Assembly (NCBI RefSeq): GCF_013376045.1
Contig: NZ_JABMJG010000002.1
Location: 434,001-498,000 of the forward strand
Direction: 5' to 3'
DNA length: 64,000 bases
From: Variovorax sp. SG517
GTDB taxonomy: Bacteria > Pseudomonadota > Gammaproteobacteria > Burkholderiales > Burkholderiaceae_C
A program made the position numbers and the translations under genes. Each line of letters begins with the position of its first letter. Within the stretch, counting starts at the first letter, position 1. The notes below the pieces were generated by a model that was given only the letters and a program-made list of their open reading frames with translations, was not told the DNA's origin and made no database searches. Positions 62,003 through 64,000 of the stretch are shown piece after piece.

Positions 62003-62430
62003 GAAGAAACCGTTCCACCGGCGCGACCACGGTCGAGTTCGCGCTCGGGCTGATCATCTTCCTCATGTTCCTGCTGGGCATCGTGGACTTCGCCCGCATG
62101 CTGTTCACCTGGAATGCGGCCCAGGAGGCCACGCGCGCAGGGGCCAGGTACGCGGTGGTGTGCGACGACACCGCCCAGCAGGCGCTCGTGCTCGCACGCA
62201 TGAAGGCGCTGCTGCCGCAGATCAGCACCGTGTCTGTGGCCTGGGCGCCCTCGGGCTGCACCGCCGCCACCTGCCAGGGCGTCACCGTCAGCATCACCGG
62301 GCTCAACTACCAGTGGATCTCGCCGATCGCGAGCGCGACCGCGCCGCTGATCCCGATGCCGGGCTTCTCCACCTACCTGCCGCGCGAGGTCATGCGCAAG
62401 GATCCGAACAGCGCGGCCATCTGCTCCTAG
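61999..62430 (+). CDS. TadE-like pseudopilin (TadF-like)
   Basis: The 143-residue protein carries RRNRSTGATTVEFALGLIIFLMFLLGIVDFARML, quoted as GATTVEFALGLIIFLMFLLG, the TadE-like segment with Gly cleavage and Glu at +5. A soluble domain with four cysteines (CDDT, SGCTAATCQG, ICS) follows. It overlaps the previous gene, so the two products are probably made in equal amounts. TadE- and TadF-like pairs are usual in Tad loci. Confidence 0.85.
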   Translation: MRRNRSTGATTVEFALGLIIFLMFLLGIVDFARMLFTWNAAQEATRAGARYAVVCDDTAQQALVLARMKALLPQISTVSVAWAPSGCTAATCQGVTVSITGLNYQWISPIASATAPLIPMPGFSTYLPREVMRKDPNSAAICS

Positions 62431-62454
62431 CCAACCAACGCAACGGAAAAGACC

Positions 62455-63606
62455 ATGAAGATCGCCATCATTTCCCCCAATCCCAGCCACCTGCAGGACA
62501 TGCGCAAGGTGCTGGAGGCGCGCTCGCACACCGTGTCGCTGTTCGAAGGTGGAAAGAGCCGGATGCAGTGGGCCGTCGAGAAGGCCTCGCCCGACCTCGT
62601 GCTGGTCGACGGCATGTGCTGCGACCTCCAGGAGCTGGCGCTGATCGAGAAGCTCACGCTGCGGCACCCGGCGATCGCGGTGGTGCTTCTCTGCGCCATG
62701 CAGACGCCGGAATTCCTGATCCACGCGATGCGCGCGGGAGTCCGCGAGGTGCTGCCGTCACCGGCTGACACCACGGCACTGGAAGCCGCCGTCGAGCGCA
62801 TCGCGCTCAAGATGGCCGGAACCCAGGCTCGCGCTCCGGGGCAGGTGGTGGCCTTCATGCCGTGCAAGGGAGGCAGCGGCTCGACCTTTCTCGCAACCAA
62901 CGTCGCCTACCAGCTCTCCCGGGAGCGCTCGGTGCTGCTGATCGACCTGAACCTGCAGTTCGGCGACGCGCTGTCGTACGTGAGCGACCTGCGGCCGACC
63001 TCCACGATGGCGGACGTTGCCCGCGACATCGGCCGCCTGGACGCCTCGCTGCTCGCGGCGAGCGTGGTGGCGGTGTCGCCCGGCTTCAGCATTCTTCCGG
63101 CGCCGGAGGACCTTTCCCGCGCAATGGACGTGAAGGCCGAGCACATCGACGCGATCCTGCAGATCGCGCTGGGCGTGTACGACTTCGTGCTGTTCGACCT
63201 TGGCCCGCGCATCGACACGCTCTCGATCCGCGTGCTCGACCGGGCCGACCGCATCTTCCCCGTGCTGCAGCCGAGCCTGCCGCACATCCGCAACGTGACG
63301 CGGCTGATGCAGGTGTTCAAGTCGCTGGGCTATCCGCCCGCCAAGGTCGAGCTGCTGGTGAACCGCAGCGCCGGCGGCGGCGAGATCGGCCTGTCGGACA
63401 TGCGCCGCTCGCTGGTGGGCGCGACGCTCACGATCGTGCCCGACGGCGGCAAGGACGTCGATGCGTCCATCAACCGCGGCGTGCCGCTGGCCGAGATGTC
63501 GCGCGGCAGCGCGCTCGCCAAGAAGCTCGCCGACATCGCCCACTCGCTCAGCCCGCGCCAGGAGGCGGCGCCCGGCTTCATCGGCCGGCTGTTCCGCCGC
63601 GCCTGA
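62455..63606 (+). CDS. cpaE: CpaE/TadZ pilus-localisation ATPase
   Basis: The 383-residue protein joins a receiver-like atypical N-terminal domain (residues 1-115, with VDGMC at the acceptor position) to a ParA/MinD-type ATPase domain. Its deviant Walker A reads CKGGSGSTFLATN near residue 141, followed by LLIDLNLQFGD near residue 160. The second lysine of the Walker motif is Ser. TadZ proteins mark the pole or site of pilus assembly. It precedes the CpaF ATPase gene by 44 bases. Confidence 0.92.
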   Translation: MKIAIISPNPSHLQDMRKVLEARSHTVSLFEGGKSRMQWAVEKASPDLVLVDGMCCDLQELALIEKLTLRHPAIAVVLLCAMQTPEFLIHAMRAGVREVLPSPADTTALEAAVERIALKMAGTQARAPGQVVAFMPCKGGSGSTFLATNVAYQLSRERSVLLIDLNLQFGDALSYVSDLRPTSTMADVARDIGRLDASLLAASVVAVSPGFSILPAPEDLSRAMDVKAEHIDAILQIALGVYDFVLFDLGPRIDTLSIRVLDRADRIFPVLQPSLPHIRNVTRLMQVFKSLGYPPAKVELLVNRSAGGGEIGLSDMRRSLVGATLTIVPDGGKDVDASINRGVPLAEMSRGSALAKKLADIAHSLSPRQEAAPGFIGRLFRRA

Positions 63607-63650
63607 GCGAACACCCGGTCAACCCATTCAAACAGCAAGGCAGGTTCCCC

Positions 63651-64000
63651 ATGTCATTCAGAGAACAGCTCAATGCCATCGAAGCCGACGTCGCCGCACG
63701 CCCCGCAGGGCAGGCCGTCGAGCAGGCCGTGTCGCCCTTCGCGTCGGATGCCTACAAGTCGCTGAAGGAGCGCATGCACCTGAAGCTGCTGGAGCGCTTC
63801 GACCTCTCGGCGCTGGAGACGCTCAAGCCCGAAGTGCTGCGCCAGGAAATCTCGACCATGACCACGCGGCTGCTGCAGGAGGAGCCCGAGGCGCTCAACG
63901 ACATCGAGCGGCGAACGCTGATCCGCGACATCCAGCACGAGATGCTCGGCTTCGGCCCCATCGAGCTGCTGATGGCCGACCCGTCGGTGTCGGACATCCT
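63651..64000 (+). CDS. cpaF: CpaF/TadA secretion ATPase, N-terminal part
   Basis: Only the first 116 codons are present; the gene runs off the right edge. The sequence (KERMHLKLLERFDL near residue 41, then TTRLLQEEPEALNDIERRTLIRDIQHEMLGFGPIELLMADPSVSDI, quoted as MLGFGPIELLMADPSVSDI) matches the N-terminal region of CpaF-type hexameric ATPases before the Walker domains. It powers pilus extension. CAAGGCAGG precedes the ATG at 63651. The tadB, tadC and tadD genes should follow beyond the window. Confidence 0.92.
   Translation, partial: MSFREQLNAIEADVAARPAGQAVEQAVSPFASDAYKSLKERMHLKLLERFDLSALETLKPEVLRQEISTMTTRLLQEEPEALNDIERRTLIRDIQHEMLGFGPIELLMADPSVSDI

Overview
The window is GC-rich, tightly packed bacterial chromosome with short or overlapping gene joints. 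Its gene families (Bug/tripartite-tricarboxylate receptor, MocR and XRE-cupin regulators, exosortase-type hydrolases, a Tad locus with paired Flp pilins) and codon use suggest a Burkholderiales member of the Comamonadaceae, Variovorax-like. That assignment is inferred from gene content, not from a marker gene. I saw no rRNA, tRNA, CRISPR array, insertion sequence or phage gene.

Layout. 1-0.5 kb: the end of an ArsC-like protein and a dodecin. 0.6-4.7 kb: a minus-strand operon for a NrtA/SsuA-type ABC transporter (binding protein, permease, ATPase) ending in a membrane cytochrome c. 4.8-7.6 kb: a LysR regulator divergent from a haloacid-dehalogenase-like hydrolase and a D-threonine-aldolase/D-serine-dehydratase-like enzyme. 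7.7-9.4 kb: an orphan JmjC/cupin-8 protein and a small protein behind a strong hairpin. 9.5-14.4 kb: an XRE-cupin regulator divergent from a four-gene operon: amidase, Bug receptor, a secreted prephenate-dehydratase-like protein with an ACT-like tail, and a BacA-like relative of it. 14.5-18.6 kb: a flavoprotein/TetR pair, a glycine-periodic small protein, and a MocR regulator divergent from a DJ-1/PfpI protein.

18.6-49.3 kb: a long minus-strand block for a Wzx/Wzy-type exopolysaccharide. Listed in genomic order, which is the reverse of transcription, it holds ManC, a LuxR-type response regulator, GalE, a WcaI-like glycosyltransferase, Wzx, a GT-A glycosyltransferase, a GH29-like periplasmic protein, a GT4 glycosyltransferase, Wzy, GDP-fucose synthase, an ExoY/WcaJ-type initiating transferase, Wzc and Wza. 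It continues without interruption into two exosortase-A-type alpha/beta hydrolases, an Sfp-type phosphopantetheinyl transferase and two megasynthases. The first megasynthase is C(partial)-A-T-KS-AT-ACP-aminotransferase; the second is C-A-T-C-T. From the 5' end of the first megasynthase to Wza most start and stop codons overlap (ATGA). This implies that a peptide-polyketide is made together with, and perhaps attached to or released during assembly of, a fucose-containing polysaccharide. It is the most notable feature of the window.

49.9-55.8 kb: a SAM methyltransferase, a NlpD-like LysM/LytM lipoprotein, a small membrane protein and a SbcD/SbcC-like (YhaO/YhaN-like) pair. 56.0-64.0 kb: a Tad/Flp pilus locus (Flp-like protein, CpaA, CpaB, CpaC, lipoprotein, Flp1, Flp2, TadG-like, two TadE-like, CpaE and the start of CpaF), cut off at the right edge.
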